A stretch of 64,000 bases of DNA, from contig NZ_RCZB01000003.1 of assembly GCF_006438785.1 (NCBI RefSeq), positions 186,001 through 250,000 of the forward strand, in the 5' to 3' direction. The stretch is from Rhodanobacter glycinis. GTDB lineage: Bacteria; Pseudomonadota; Gammaproteobacteria; Xanthomonadales; Rhodanobacteraceae. The position numbers and the translations under genes were made by a program. The notes below the pieces were generated by a model. It saw only the letters and a program-made list of their open reading frames with translations. It searched no databases and had not been told where the DNA came from. Shown here piece after piece: positions 54,672 through 63,976 of the stretch (position 1 is its first letter; the number at the start of each line of letters is the position of its first letter).

Positions 54672-55763
54672 TTGTCCTCCACCCCACGCAAGATTCTCCA
54701 CGTCGACATGGACGCGTTCTACGCGTCGGTGGAGCAGCGCGACGACCCGTCGCTGCGTGGCAGGCCGGTGGCGGTGGCGTGGCGCGGTGCACGCTCGGTG
54801 GTGTGCGCGGCCAGCTACGAGGCCCGCGTGTTCGGCGTGCGCTCGGCGATGCCGGCCATCCGCGCCGAGCGGCTGTGCCCGCAGCTGGTTTTCGTGCCGC
54901 CGGATTTCGTGCGCTACAAGGCGGTGTCGCGGCAGATCCGCGAGATCTTCGCGCGGCATACCGAACTGATCGAGCCGCTGTCGCTGGACGAGGCCTATCT
55001 CGATGTCACCAGCACGCTGAGCGGGTTGCCCTCGGCCACCGCCACCGCCGAAGCGATCCGCGCCGCGATCCGCGAAGAGACGCAGCTGACCGCATCGGCC
55101 GGTGTGGCACCCAACAAGTTCCTGGCCAAGATCGCCTCGGACTGGAACAAGCCCGACGGCCAGTATGTGATCCGTCCGCATCAGGTCGAGGCATTCCTCA
55201 CCCCGCTGCCGGTCGGCCGCCTGCCCGGCGTCGGCAAGGTGATGGAGGCGAAGCTGGCCGTGCTCGGCATCGCCACCGTGGGCGAGCTGCGCACGTTCGC
55301 GCTGACGGAACTGGAGCAGCGCTTCGGCCGCTGGGGCCGGCGTCTGTACGAGCTGGCCCGCGGCATCGACGACCATGCGGTGCAGCCCGAACGGCCGACC
55401 CTGCAGATTTCCGCCGAGGACACCTTCGAGCACGACCTGTTGCTGGACGAGCTCGAACCGCATATCCGCCGGCTCGCCGAAAAGGCCTGGACCGGCTACC
55501 AGCGCGAACTCGACGCAAAAGATCGCAGCCGCGTGGCGCGCACCATCGTGCTGAAGCTGAAGACCTCGGACTTCCACACGCTGACGCGCAGCCTCACGCC
55601 GGCACAGCGACCGCTGTCGGCGAACGAACTGGCCGACATCGCCTGTGCGCTGCGCGAGCGCGTCGAGCGTCCCGCCGACAGCCGCTACCGCCTGGTCGGC
55701 GTGGGCCTGGCCGGCTTCGTCGAGCAGGACAGCTATCAGGCACAAACCGACCTGTTCGCGTAA
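54672..55763 (+). CDS. dinB: DNA polymerase IV
   Basis: The 363-residue protein is a standard DinB: HVDMDAFYASVEQ, SYEARVFGVRSAM, LSLDEAYLDVT (catalytic Asp-Glu), a helix-hairpin-helix GRLPGVGKV, and the C-terminal clamp-binding QTDLF. It carries out translesion synthesis. The start is TTG at 54672; no better ATG precedes the conserved region. It is divergent from the N-hydroxylase-like gene. Confidence 0.95.
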   Translation: MSSTPRKILHVDMDAFYASVEQRDDPSLRGRPVAVAWRGARSVVCAASYEARVFGVRSAMPAIRAERLCPQLVFVPPDFVRYKAVSRQIREIFARHTELIEPLSLDEAYLDVTSTLSGLPSATATAEAIRAAIREETQLTASAGVAPNKFLAKIASDWNKPDGQYVIRPHQVEAFLTPLPVGRLPGVGKVMEAKLAVLGIATVGELRTFALTELEQRFGRWGRRLYELARGIDDHAVQPERPTLQISAEDTFEHDLLLDELEPHIRRLAEKAWTGYQRELDAKDRSRVARTIVLKLKTSDFHTLTRSLTPAQRPLSANELADIACALRERVERPADSRYRLVGVGLAGFVEQDSYQAQTDLFA

Positions 55764-55775
55764 CCGTGCGAGTGA

Positions 55776-56180
55776 TCAGGACGCGTCGGGCAACGTGTAC
55801 TCGAAGTCGTACGAGTGCTTGCCATCAGCGATCGTGATCGCCAGCTTTCCCGCCAGCCCCAGCAGTTCACCGGTAGCGGAATCGGGCACCACGGTGATGC
55901 TCAGTTGCGGCGCGCCGCGCGTCATCGTGCCGCTGTGCTGCAAGGCGAACGTGCCGCGGCGACCATGCAGGGTGCCGCTGACCCGCTCCAGCGCCACATA
56001 GCCGGCCGAGCCCGGCACGTCGGTACCGGCGGCCAGCATCTGGCCCTTGCCGGTCGCGTCGAGATCGCCGTGGAACTGCTTGTCCAGCGCCATCCGCCCG
56101 ATACCGGGATCACCGATGCCGTCCTGAACCGGCTGCGGGGCCATCTTCACTTCGAACGTGCCGCTGGCGTGCATGGTCAT
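55776..56180 (-). CDS. DUF3224 family protein
   Basis: This 134-residue protein matches the DUF3224 pattern: [45 protein letters not shown], and a C-terminal [10 protein letters not shown]. The family is a beta-barrel fold of unknown function, with occasional suggestion of an allene-oxide-cyclase-like fold. It is convergent with dinB, 12 bases apart. Confidence 0.82.
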   Translation of the reverse strand: MTMHASGTFEVKMAPQPVQDGIGDPGIGRMALDKQFHGDLDATGKGQMLAAGTDVPGSAGYVALERVSGTLHGRRGTFALQHSGTMTRGAPQLSITVVPDSATGELLGLAGKLAITIADGKHSYDFEYTLPDAS

Positions 56181-56248
56181 GGCGTTGCCTTCGATGGCGA
56201 TTCGCGCAGCCTAGCTGATGACTGCTTGGTTGATGACTGCTGGGTCGA

Positions 56249-56875
56249 TCACGACTCCTGCTTGCGACCGAAGCGCGGCAGGTTCCAGTGATAGTGCAGC
56301 GACAGGAAACGCAGCCCGAAGCAGAACAGGATCGGCAGCCAGGTCGCCCACACCGCCGGCCAGCGGTAATACTCGCCGATCACTGCCAGCGCGGCACCGG
56401 CAAACGCCGCCAGCGCGTAGATCTCCTTCTGCAGCACGATCGACACGCGCGCCAGCAGCACATCGCGCGCCATGCCGCCGCCGACCGCGGTAATCATGCC
56501 GAGCAGGATCGCCACCTCCGCGTTGTGGCCGAACAGTAGCGCCTTGTGCGCGCCGTACACCGCGAACAGGCCCAGCCCCATCGCATCGAACAGACGCACC
56601 GGATAGGTCAGTCGCTCCACCCACGGATACGCGACGATAGTGAGCAGCGCAGCCACGATCGCGGTGAACAGGTAGCGCCAGTCGGACAGTCCCGCCGGCG
56701 GGATCGCGCCGATGCACAGGTCGCGCGCGATGCCGCCACCGCACGCCGTGATGAAGGCGATCGCCAGAATGCCGAACAGGTCGAGGTTGCAGCGCCGCGC
56801 GGCCGTCGCGCCGCTGATCGCGAACGCGAACGTGCCGGTCAGATCCACCAGGTTGAACAGCAGTTGCTCATTCAT
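56249..56875 (-). CDS. TRIC-type (YadS/UPF0126) cation channel family protein
   Basis: The 208-residue protein has about seven helices in two similar halves, each with a glycine-rich motif: ITACGGGIARDLCIG in the first half and ITAVGGGMARDVLL in the second. These are typical of bacterial TRIC homologues. Ion conduction is likely but not proved. It appears to be monocistronic. Confidence 0.9.
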   Translation of the reverse strand: MNEQLLFNLVDLTGTFAFAISGATAARRCNLDLFGILAIAFITACGGGIARDLCIGAIPPAGLSDWRYLFTAIVAALLTIVAYPWVERLTYPVRLFDAMGLGLFAVYGAHKALLFGHNAEVAILLGMITAVGGGMARDVLLARVSIVLQKEIYALAAFAGAALAVIGEYYRWPAVWATWLPILFCFGLRFLSLHYHWNLPRFGRKQES

Positions 56876-56934
56876 GCGGCCGGTTGCTTCGCGGGCATGC
56901 CGACGACGCGGCGATACCCGCTATTGAACCAGCT

Positions 56935-57261
56935 TTAGCTGATCCGCCGCGAGATCGCGAAGAACACCAGGTTGCCCAGGCCAGTCGCACCAGCCAGCAC
57001 GGCGATCAGGCCGGGCGTGACTTCCTGCCAGCCGAACCCCTGGATCAGGCCGAAGCCGAGCGCCACCGACAGCAGCACGATGCCCCAGCGCAAGGAAGAG
57101 TGACGCCGGCGCAGGTCTTCATCGCGCAGGACCGAGTTCACCAGTTCTTCCGAACCGCCGGCGTTGACCATGTGCCGGCGCACCATGGCGTCGACGCACA
57201 CCTTGATCGAGTAGGCAATACAGATAAACAGGCTGATCGGAATGAGGTCGCCGAAATTCAT
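56935..57261 (-). CDS. Small membrane protein with two C-terminal helices
   Basis: The 108-residue product begins with a hydrophobic segment (IPISLFICIAYSIKV). A charged middle follows (VRRHMVNAGGSEELVNSVL), with two more membrane segments near the C-terminus. It resembles DUF6249-type proteins sometimes found near ECF sigma genes. AAGGAG precedes the ATG. The divergent sigma gene lies 122 bases away, so it may be a target or partner. Confidence 0.7.
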   Translation of the reverse strand: MNFGDLIPISLFICIAYSIKVCVDAMVRRHMVNAGGSEELVNSVLRDEDLRRRHSSLRWGIVLLSVALGFGLIQGFGWQEVTPGLIAVLAGATGLGNLVFFAISRRIS

Positions 57262-57383
57262 GGGGCTCTCCTTGGGAGTAGTTGCGGGATGACTGACTGT
57301 CGGGACCAGAGATACAGCCAACCGCACGGCGGTTGCAGCAACCCGCTTGCAACCATTGTCACGATGCGCGTATCCCTTGCAGC

Positions 57384-57965
57384 ATGGATGACATCCGCAG
57401 CAACCCGGACCGCGAACTGGTCGACGCCGTGCTGGCCAACCGGCCGGGGGCGTTCGAGCGCCTGATCCGCGAGTACCAGGGGCTGTGCTGGCACATCATC
57501 CAGCGCATGGTGCGCAACCCCGAGGACGCGCGCGAGTTGTGCCAGGACACCTTCCTGCGCGTGCACCAGTGCCTGCATCAGTACCGTTACGAGAGCGCGC
57601 TGAAATCGTGGATCGGGCGCGTGGCCTACACCATCGCGCTGCGCCACCTGCAGCACAAACGCATCCCGCTGGTCGAGCACGGCGACGACAGCGACGGCTA
57701 CGCGCTGGTGGAGAACATCGGCGACGGCTTCGATCTGGAAGCGGCCTGCGCGGATGAGGAAACCGCGCAGCACCTGCACGCGGCGATCGAGACGCTGCCG
57801 CCGTTGCAACGCACCCTGCTGACGCTGTATTACCTCGAAGAAACCTCGATCCCGGAAATCGCCCGCATCACCGGGCTGGCCAGCGGTACCATCAAGAGTC
57901 ACTTGTTCCGCTCACGACTGCGCCTGCGCGGCGAACTCGAAACGCGGACAGGAGTTGCAGCATGA
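57384..57965 (+). CDS. ECF-type RNA polymerase sigma factor
   Basis: The 193-residue protein has sigma region 2 (LIREYQGLCWHIIQRMVRN, then CQDTFLRVHQCL) and region 4 with the helix-turn-helix EIARITGLASGTIKSHLFRSR. It redirects RNA polymerase to a small regulon. The start is ATG 57384. The next gene, a likely anti-sigma, overlaps its stop by ATGA, a usual arrangement for a sigma/anti-sigma pair. Confidence 0.92.
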   Translation: MDDIRSNPDRELVDAVLANRPGAFERLIREYQGLCWHIIQRMVRNPEDARELCQDTFLRVHQCLHQYRYESALKSWIGRVAYTIALRHLQHKRIPLVEHGDDSDGYALVENIGDGFDLEAACADEETAQHLHAAIETLPPLQRTLLTLYYLEETSIPEIARITGLASGTIKSHLFRSRLRLRGELETRTGVAA

Positions 57966-58420
57966 ACCAGCACATCGACGACGACATCCCTCCCTTCGAC
58001 GACGCAGCCAGCGAACGCGAATGGCTGGCGCAGGAGAGCGCGATGCGGTGCGAACGCCTGCATCTCGATTCCGCCGGCGACGATGCGCGCAGCCGGCGCT
58101 ATCGCCTGCTTGCGCGCGCCTTGTGCGAGCCATTGCGGGACGGCTTGCCGGCCGATTTCGCCACACGCGTGGCCGCGCGCGTCGTGGCCGCGCGCGTGAC
58201 CACCCTGAGTTTCGAATTCGTGTTGATGACTGTGCTCGCCATCGCGCTGGTGATCGCCGCAGCTGCCGTCACTGCCATGTACGGCAGCGAATGGCTGCCG
58301 TCCTTCAGCGCGATTCTGCCCGCGCCACAGGCGCCGGCAAGTCGCTGGCTGCTGGCGCTTGCCGGCTGCCTCGGCGCGTCATGGCTGCTGGGACAATGGC
58401 AACGGCATGGACACGGTTGA
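57962..58420 (+). CDS. Putative membrane anti-sigma factor
   Basis: The 152-residue protein has an acidic N-terminal cytoplasmic part, a segment near residues 80-105 that crosses the membrane and a second hydrophobic helix near residues 128-143. It shows no classic HxxxCxxC zinc motif. The coupled start after the sigma gene supports an anti-sigma role, but no domain is recognised. Confidence 0.6.
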   Translation: MNQHIDDDIPPFDDAASEREWLAQESAMRCERLHLDSAGDDARSRRYRLLARALCEPLRDGLPADFATRVAARVVAARVTTLSFEFVLMTVLAIALVIAAAAVTAMYGSEWLPSFSAILPAPQAPASRWLLALAGCLGASWLLGQWQRHGHG

Positions 58421-58436
58421 CCGCCGATCGGGCGAC

Positions 58437-59237
58437 CTATAGCTCGAGCACGGCATCCAGTCCGCGATGCAGGCCGACCAGACCGGACACCTTGCGGATC
58501 GCCAGCAGCGCGCCGTCCACATACGGCTTCGCGCTGCTGCCTGCATTATGGCGCAGGGTCAGCGTCTGGTCCGGCATGCCGAAGATCGTTTCGACACCGA
58601 TCACGAAACCCGGCAAGCGCACCGCATGCACCTGGCTGCCGGCCAACGTGCCGCCGCGCGTCTCGCGCAGACCGACAGTCTGCTCCAGCGGTACCTCCAA
58701 CCGTGGCTGGCGCACCTTGCCCAGTCGCCCGGCCAGTTCTCGCACCGTGCCGCTGGGCGCATCCGGCTTGCCGGCGGAGGCGTAGTCGATGATCTCCCAC
58801 TGCGGGATGAGCTTCGCCGCCATCTCGGCAAACTTGATCAGCAGCACCGCGGTCAGCGCGAAGTTGCCGCAGGCCAGAACGCCGAGCTGGCGTTCGTGCG
58901 CGACGGCGTCGATCTGCACATAGTCCGCGTCGGTGAGGCCCGACGTGCCGACCACCACATGCGCGCCATGCTCCAGCGCAGCGAGGATGTTCGCCTTCGC
59001 ACTGTCCGGCTTGGTGTACTCCATGAAGACATCGCAAGGCTGCGCCAGGGCTTCGGCGGCGCTGGCAAAGATCGGCGCATCGAGCCTGCTCTCGCCCAGC
59101 ACATCGCCGAGTTTCTGCCCGGTGCGCCGCCGCGCCACCGCGGCGACCAGGTTGAGATCACCGGCAGCGGCGATGCCGCGGGCCAGTTCGGAGCCGGCCC
59201 AGCCGGTGGCACCGGCGAGGCATATCTTCAAGGTCAT
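58437..59237 (-). CDS. DapB-family dinucleotide-dependent reductase (atypical)
   Basis: The 266-residue protein has the NAD(P)-binding GATGWAGSELARG and the DapB-like KPDAPSGT block after EIIDYASAG. In E. coli DapB the same stretch is IIEAHHRHKVDAPSGT, where a histidine pair and the lysine are catalytic. Here both histidines are replaced and only the lysine remains. It may still be a 4-hydroxy-tetrahydrodipicolinate reductase, or a related enzyme with a different substrate. The gene is not near other lysine genes. Confidence 0.65.
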   Translation of the reverse strand: MTLKICLAGATGWAGSELARGIAAAGDLNLVAAVARRRTGQKLGDVLGESRLDAPIFASAAEALAQPCDVFMEYTKPDSAKANILAALEHGAHVVVGTSGLTDADYVQIDAVAHERQLGVLACGNFALTAVLLIKFAEMAAKLIPQWEIIDYASAGKPDAPSGTVRELAGRLGKVRQPRLEVPLEQTVGLRETRGGTLAGSQVHAVRLPGFVIGVETIFGMPDQTLTLRHNAGSSAKPYVDGALLAIRKVSGLVGLHRGLDAVLEL

Positions 59238-59347
59238 CGGATGAGCCTGGATTCATCGACAGAGGAATGGTGCAGCGTACGGCGAACTGGCTGCATCATC
59301 CACACATCGAAAACCTGCGATCGACCAAGTCGATCAGGCTTGGTCGA

Positions 59348-59689
59348 TCAATCGTAGGCGTCGTGGCAGCGACGCTCGGTCGTGTAGTAGGTTTTCTTGT
59401 TCTGTGCGTTTTTCTGCACCCGATTGCCGACATAGCCACCGGCCACCGCACCGCCTACCGTGGCCAGGGTCTTGCCCTTGCCGCCACCAACCTGATGGCC
59501 CAGCAGCCCGCCCGCCACGGCGCCGATGCCGGTGCCGATGATGCGGTGATTATCCTTCGAGCCGTTGTGCTTGACCCGCACGTTCTCGCAAACCACGCGA
59601 TGATGACGCCCCTGCGCCTGCGCCGGCATCGTGGTGAGCGCAGGCACGGCCAAGGCAAGTGAGGCCATCAGAATCAATGATTTGTTCAT
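59348..59689 (-). CDS. Glycine-zipper 2TM surface protein
   Basis: This 113-residue protein has a signal peptide (ending AQAQGR) and a glycine-zipper membrane domain: GTGIGAVAGGLLGHQVGGGKGKTLATVGGAVAGGYVGN, in residues about 60-97. It has a cysteine pair (VCENVR and RRCHD). Relatives such as SlyB/RcnB-type proteins reside in the outer envelope. AGGAGAAAG precedes the ATG. Confidence 0.82.
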   Translation of the reverse strand: MNKSLILMASLALAVPALTTMPAQAQGRHHRVVCENVRVKHNGSKDNHRIIGTGIGAVAGGLLGHQVGGGKGKTLATVGGAVAGGYVGNRVQKNAQNKKTYYTTERRCHDAYD

Positions 59690-59822
59690 GGGCTTTCTCC
59701 GTCTCGATGATGAACATGCATAGCCGGATGGACGTGACGACCCGGTCAAGCCGTCCGCGACCTCACATGAATCGGGATCGGGTAAGCTCCGCGTTCGCGA
59801 ATCCACTGCCCGGAGCGATTCC

Positions 59823-60503
59823 ATGCATTTCGAAGTGCCGAAGCTGCCCACCCGCGGTTTCAAGGATTTCGCCAAGCACTACCTGATGATCGTGCTCAGC
59901 ATCCTCACCGCGCTGGGGCTGGAGGCGTGGATCGAGCATGCCCACCACGCACACGCCGCCGAGCTGGCCAGCCATCAGATCAAGGCGGAGCTGCGGGCAA
60001 ACCTGGACGGCGTGCGCAACTCCTATCAGAGCAATCAGCAGCGCCTTGTCTCGCTGCAGCAGCTCGATGACGCCATCGCGAAGGACATCCGCGACGGCAA
60101 GCCCGATGCCGCGATCAACCAGCACATCCAGGCGCTCAAGAACGAGTTCAACCTCAGCCTCGACTGGCCGATCTTCGCCAACCAGGCATGGGACGTCGCC
60201 GTGGCGAACCAGTCCGCCACCTGGATGGACCGCGCCGCGCTGAGCGAATATTCCGCCGTCTACAGCAAGCAGCGCGATGCGGCGAGCTGGATGACCCAGG
60301 ACAGCACGCTGTTCCTCGACGCGCCGAAGATGGCGACGCTGCGCACCCGGATCGATCTGGGGCGCGAGGTCGATCCCATCGAATTCCTGTCCGTGCTGCG
60401 CCAGATGATCATCACCTCGAGCGAAACCCAGTCGCAGCTGAAGCAGGTAGAGTCGCAGCTGAAACAGGTCCCAACGGACGAATCGGGCCGCAACAAGAGC
60501 TGA
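59823..60503 (+). CDS. Hypothetical single-helix membrane protein with coiled coil
   Basis: The 226-residue protein has one membrane segment (YLMIVLSILTALGLEAWI, residues about 20-37) and a long, mostly helical, charged outside domain. Near its C-terminus is a short repeated element (SQLKQVESQLKQV) suggesting a coiled coil. No family is recognised. It ends before a bidirectional terminator. Confidence 0.65.
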   Translation: MHFEVPKLPTRGFKDFAKHYLMIVLSILTALGLEAWIEHAHHAHAAELASHQIKAELRANLDGVRNSYQSNQQRLVSLQQLDDAIAKDIRDGKPDAAINQHIQALKNEFNLSLDWPIFANQAWDVAVANQSATWMDRAALSEYSAVYSKQRDAASWMTQDSTLFLDAPKMATLRTRIDLGREVDPIEFLSVLRQMIITSSETQSQLKQVESQLKQVPTDESGRNKS

Positions 60504-60543
60504 GCACCAGGCGTTTTCGCCCACGCCACCCGGAAAGCGGGAT

Positions 60544-60575
60544 AAAAAAAGCCCGGACCATGTCCGGGCTTTTTG
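60544..60575. terminator. Bidirectional rho-independent terminator
   Basis: AGCCCGGAC and GTCCGGGCT flank a three-base CAT loop with an A-run on the left and a T-run on the right, so it stops the convergent coiled-coil gene and lpdA. Confidence 0.92.
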
Positions 60576-60595
60576 TTTGGTCCTTCCAGCGCCGC

Positions 60596-62377
60596 TTATT
60601 TTTTCTTCGGCATGTACAGGTCGGTGATCGTGCCTTCGTACACTTCGGCTGCCATGCCGATCGACTCGCTGAGCGTGGGATGGGGGTGAATGGTGAGGCC
60701 GATGTCGGCGGCCTCGCTGCCCATCTCGATCGCCAGCGCGAGTTCGGAGATCAGCTCGCCCGCGTGCACGCCCACGATGCCGCCGCCGACGATGCGATGG
60801 GTTTCCTCGTCGAAGATCAGCTTGGTGAAGCCCTCGGTACGGTCGATGCCGATCGCACGGCCACTGGCGGCCCACGGAAACTTGCCTACTCCGACCTTCA
60901 GGCCCTTCTCCTTCGCCTCGCGCTCGGTCACGCCGACCCAGGCGATTTCCGGATCGGTATAGGCAACCGAGGGGATCACCCGCGCATCGAAGTGGCTCTT
61001 CTTTCCGGCAACGACTTCCGCAGCGACCTTCGCCTCATGCGAGGCCTTGTGCGCCAGCATCGGCTGGCCGACCAGGTCGCCGATCGCGAAGATGTGCGGC
61101 ACGTTGGTGCGCATCTGCGAGTCGACGTTGATGAAACCGCGCTCGGTGACGGCAACGCCAGCCTTGTCCGCGCCGATCTTGCCGCCGTTCGGTGAGCGTC
61201 CGACCGACACCAGCACGCGGTCGAACAACGTGGTCGCGGGAATGCTGTCGCCTTCGTAGCTGACCTCGATGCCCTTCGCCGTCGCCTTGGCCTCGACTAC
61301 CTTGGTCTTCAGGTGCACGCCCTTGAGCTTGCCGGCGATGCGCTTGGCCAGCGGCTTGATCAGGTCGGCATCGGCGCCGGGAATGAGCTGGTCCATGAAC
61401 TCGACCACGGTCACTTCGCTGCCGAGCGCGGAATACACGGTGGCCATTTCCAGGCCGATGATGCCGCCGCCCACGACCAGCAGCTTCTTCGGTATGTCCT
61501 TCAGTTCGAGTGCGCCGGTGGAGTCGACGATGCGCTCGTCGTCCCACGGGAACGAGGGCAGCTTCACCGATTGCGAACCGGCGGCGATGATCGCGTGCTC
61601 GAAGCGGATCAGCTTCACGCCGTCCTTCGTCTGGACTTCCATTTCATTCGGCGACACGAACGCACCGTTGCCTTCGACCGTGCGCACCTTGCGCTGCTTC
61701 GCCATGCTGGCGAGACCGCCGGTGAGCTGGGCGACCACCTTGCCCTTGAAGCTGCGCAGCTTGTCGATGTCGATCGCAGGCTTGCCGAAGGTGACACCGT
61801 GCGCCGAAATGGCCTCGGCCTCGTCGATCACCGCGGCCGCATGCAGCAGCGCCTTGGAAGGAATGCAACCCACGTTGAGGCAGACGCCGCCGAGCGTGGC
61901 ATAGCGTTCCACCAGCACGGTGTCGACACCGAGGTCGGCGGCGCGGAACGCGGCGGTGTAGCCGCCGGGGCCGGAGCCGAGCACGACCAGCTTGCATTCG
62001 ATGTCGGCCTTGCGACCCGAAGCGCTCACCGCTTGCGGAGCTGGAGCAGCGGCCGGTGCACTCGCAGCAGGTGCCGGCGCAGCCGGCTTGGCTGCCTCGG
62101 CTTGCGGTGCTTCGGCCTTGGCTGCGGCAGCATCGCCAGCGACTTCGAGCACGGCGATCACCGCGCCCTCGGAAACCTCATCGCCGACCTTGAGCCTCAG
62201 CTCCTTGATCACGCCGGCGGCACTGGAGGGAATCTCCATCGTCGCCTTGTCCGATTCCAGTGTGATCAGGCTTTGTTCCTTCGCCACGGTGTCGCCGGCT
62301 TTCACCAGCACTTCGATCACCGGCACGCCGCCATGGCCACCGATGTCGGGAACCTTGATTTCGATCGTGTTCGCCAT
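60596..62377 (-). CDS. lpdA: Dihydrolipoyl dehydrogenase with N-terminal lipoyl domain (E3)
   Basis: The 593-residue protein starts with a lipoyl domain (lysine in [10 protein letters not shown], near residue 44) and an alanine/proline linker. The flavoprotein part then follows: VLGSGPGGYTAAFRAADLG, the redox-active disulfide in GGVCLNVGCIPS, and a C-terminal HPHPTLSE with the catalytic histidine. Fusion of a lipoyl domain to E3 is known in the pyruvate dehydrogenase complexes of Neisseria and xanthomonads. It is downstream of aceF with a 15-base gap. Confidence 0.95.
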   Translation of the reverse strand: MANTIEIKVPDIGGHGGVPVIEVLVKAGDTVAKEQSLITLESDKATMEIPSSAAGVIKELRLKVGDEVSEGAVIAVLEVAGDAAAAKAEAPQAEAAKPAAPAPAASAPAAAPAPQAVSASGRKADIECKLVVLGSGPGGYTAAFRAADLGVDTVLVERYATLGGVCLNVGCIPSKALLHAAAVIDEAEAISAHGVTFGKPAIDIDKLRSFKGKVVAQLTGGLASMAKQRKVRTVEGNGAFVSPNEMEVQTKDGVKLIRFEHAIIAAGSQSVKLPSFPWDDERIVDSTGALELKDIPKKLLVVGGGIIGLEMATVYSALGSEVTVVEFMDQLIPGADADLIKPLAKRIAGKLKGVHLKTKVVEAKATAKGIEVSYEGDSIPATTLFDRVLVSVGRSPNGGKIGADKAGVAVTERGFINVDSQMRTNVPHIFAIGDLVGQPMLAHKASHEAKVAAEVVAGKKSHFDARVIPSVAYTDPEIAWVGVTEREAKEKGLKVGVGKFPWAASGRAIGIDRTEGFTKLIFDEETHRIVGGGIVGVHAGELISELALAIEMGSEAADIGLTIHPHPTLSESIGMAAEVYEGTITDLYMPKKK

Positions 62378-62392
62378 CGTCGTCTCCTTCCG

Positions 62393-63745
62393 TCAGAGCA
62401 GCAGCCGGCGGATGTCGCCGAGCTGGGTGGCGAGGAAACTGGCGAAGCGCGCGGCAAGCGCGCCGTCGATGACGCGATGGTCGTAGGACAACGACAGGGG
62501 CAGGATCAGCCGCGGTGCGAATTCCTTGCCGTTCCATACCGGCTTCATCACCGACTTGGAGACCCCGAGGATCGCCACTTCCGGGGCGTTGACGATCGGC
62601 GTGAAATAGGTGCCGCCGATGCCGCCCAGCGAACTGATCGAGAAGCAGCCGCCGCTCATTTCCGCCGGGCCGAGTTTCTTGTCGCGCGCCTTCTTCGAGA
62701 TCTCGCCCAGCTCGCGCGCCAGGTCGAGCAGGCCTTTTTTGTCGCAGTCGCGCAGTACCGGCACCACCAGGCCGTCGGGCGTATCCACCGCGATGCCGAT
62801 GTGGAAATACTTTTTCAGGATCAGCTTCTCGCCCGACTCGTCGAGCGAGGCGTTGAACTGCGGGAACGCCTTCAGCGCGGCGACCACGGCCTTGATCTGG
62901 AATACCAGCGGGCTGACTTTCAGGTCCTTGTTCTCTTCGCCGAGTTTCTTGCGGAAGGCCTCCTGCTCGGTGATGTCGGCGTCCTCGTGCTGGGTGACAT
63001 GCGGAATCATCGCCCAGTTGCGCGCGAGGTTGGCGCCGGAAATCTTCTGGATCCGCGTGAGCGGTTTCTCCTCGATCTCGCCGAACTTGGCGAAGTCGAC
63101 CTTCGGCCACGGCAGCAGGCCGAGCCCGCCCACCGAGGCGGACGCGCCGCCGGTGGGGCGCGCGCCGGAAGCGAGTGCGTGTTTCACGTAGGCACTGACG
63201 TCGTCACGCTGGATGCGGCCACTGCGGCCGCTGCCCTTCACTTGCTGGATGTCCACACCCAGCTCGCGCGCGAACGCGCGGATCGCCGGACTGGCGTAAG
63301 GCGCGTCGCCGGTCATCACGATACTGGCATCCAGCGGCGGGCGCGCGGTCGGCGGCGCATCGCCTTCCGGTGCGTTGCCTGGCTGCACGCCCTGGCCGAC
63401 GATCGGCGCGGGCTTTTCCTCGACCGGTGCGGGTGCGGGCGCAGGTGCGGGGGCCGGCGCGGGAGCAGCGGCCGGCTTCGCGGCGGCGGGTGCAGCGGCC
63501 GCCTCGCCATCGACCTCGATGATGGCGATCATCGCGCCCTCGGACACCTCATCGCCCACCTTCAGCTTCATTTCCTTCACCGTGCCGGCAAACGGCGCGG
63601 GCACTTCCATGGTGGCCTTGTCCGATTCCAGCGTGATCAGGCTCTGTTCCTTCTCCACCCGATCGCCGGCCTTGACCAGCACTTCGATGACGGGGACGCC
63701 AGCGTGGCCGATATCGGGAACGCGGGCTTCTTTGAGATCGGCCAT
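62393..63745 (-). CDS. aceF: Dihydrolipoyllysine acetyltransferase (pyruvate dehydrogenase E2)
   Basis: The 450-residue protein has a single N-terminal lipoyl domain ([10 protein letters not shown]) and an alanine/proline linker. A peripheral-subunit-binding domain follows ([29 protein letters not shown] region), then a C-terminal acyltransferase domain with the catalytic [10 protein letters not shown]. It transfers acetyl from lipoate to CoA. E1 (aceE) is not in the window; the order aceF-lpdA is consistent with it lying elsewhere. No clear promoter was picked in the 231 bases upstream. Confidence 0.95.
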   Translation of the reverse strand: MADLKEARVPDIGHAGVPVIEVLVKAGDRVEKEQSLITLESDKATMEVPAPFAGTVKEMKLKVGDEVSEGAMIAIIEVDGEAAAAPAAAKPAAAPAPAPAPAPAPAPVEEKPAPIVGQGVQPGNAPEGDAPPTARPPLDASIVMTGDAPYASPAIRAFARELGVDIQQVKGSGRSGRIQRDDVSAYVKHALASGARPTGGASASVGGLGLLPWPKVDFAKFGEIEEKPLTRIQKISGANLARNWAMIPHVTQHEDADITEQEAFRKKLGEENKDLKVSPLVFQIKAVVAALKAFPQFNASLDESGEKLILKKYFHIGIAVDTPDGLVVPVLRDCDKKGLLDLARELGEISKKARDKKLGPAEMSGGCFSISSLGGIGGTYFTPIVNAPEVAILGVSKSVMKPVWNGKEFAPRLILPLSLSYDHRVIDGALAARFASFLATQLGDIRRLLL

Positions 63746-63976
63746 GGATGACTCCTGCAGATGGCGATGGCGTACCGCTCGGGGATGGCGGTCGCGGACA
63801 AGGCCTCAATGATAGCGAAGGCACGCCCGATCCGTATGCCCGGAACGGGCAGCTACCTGATTCGACGCCAACCATGCGCGTGCGTATGCATGACCTTGAG
63901 CGCACGCGCGGCCCCGACCCATGCCGTAACCTGATTCGCGACACCTTGCCGCGCGGGCGATCCAGGAACGCACCCC

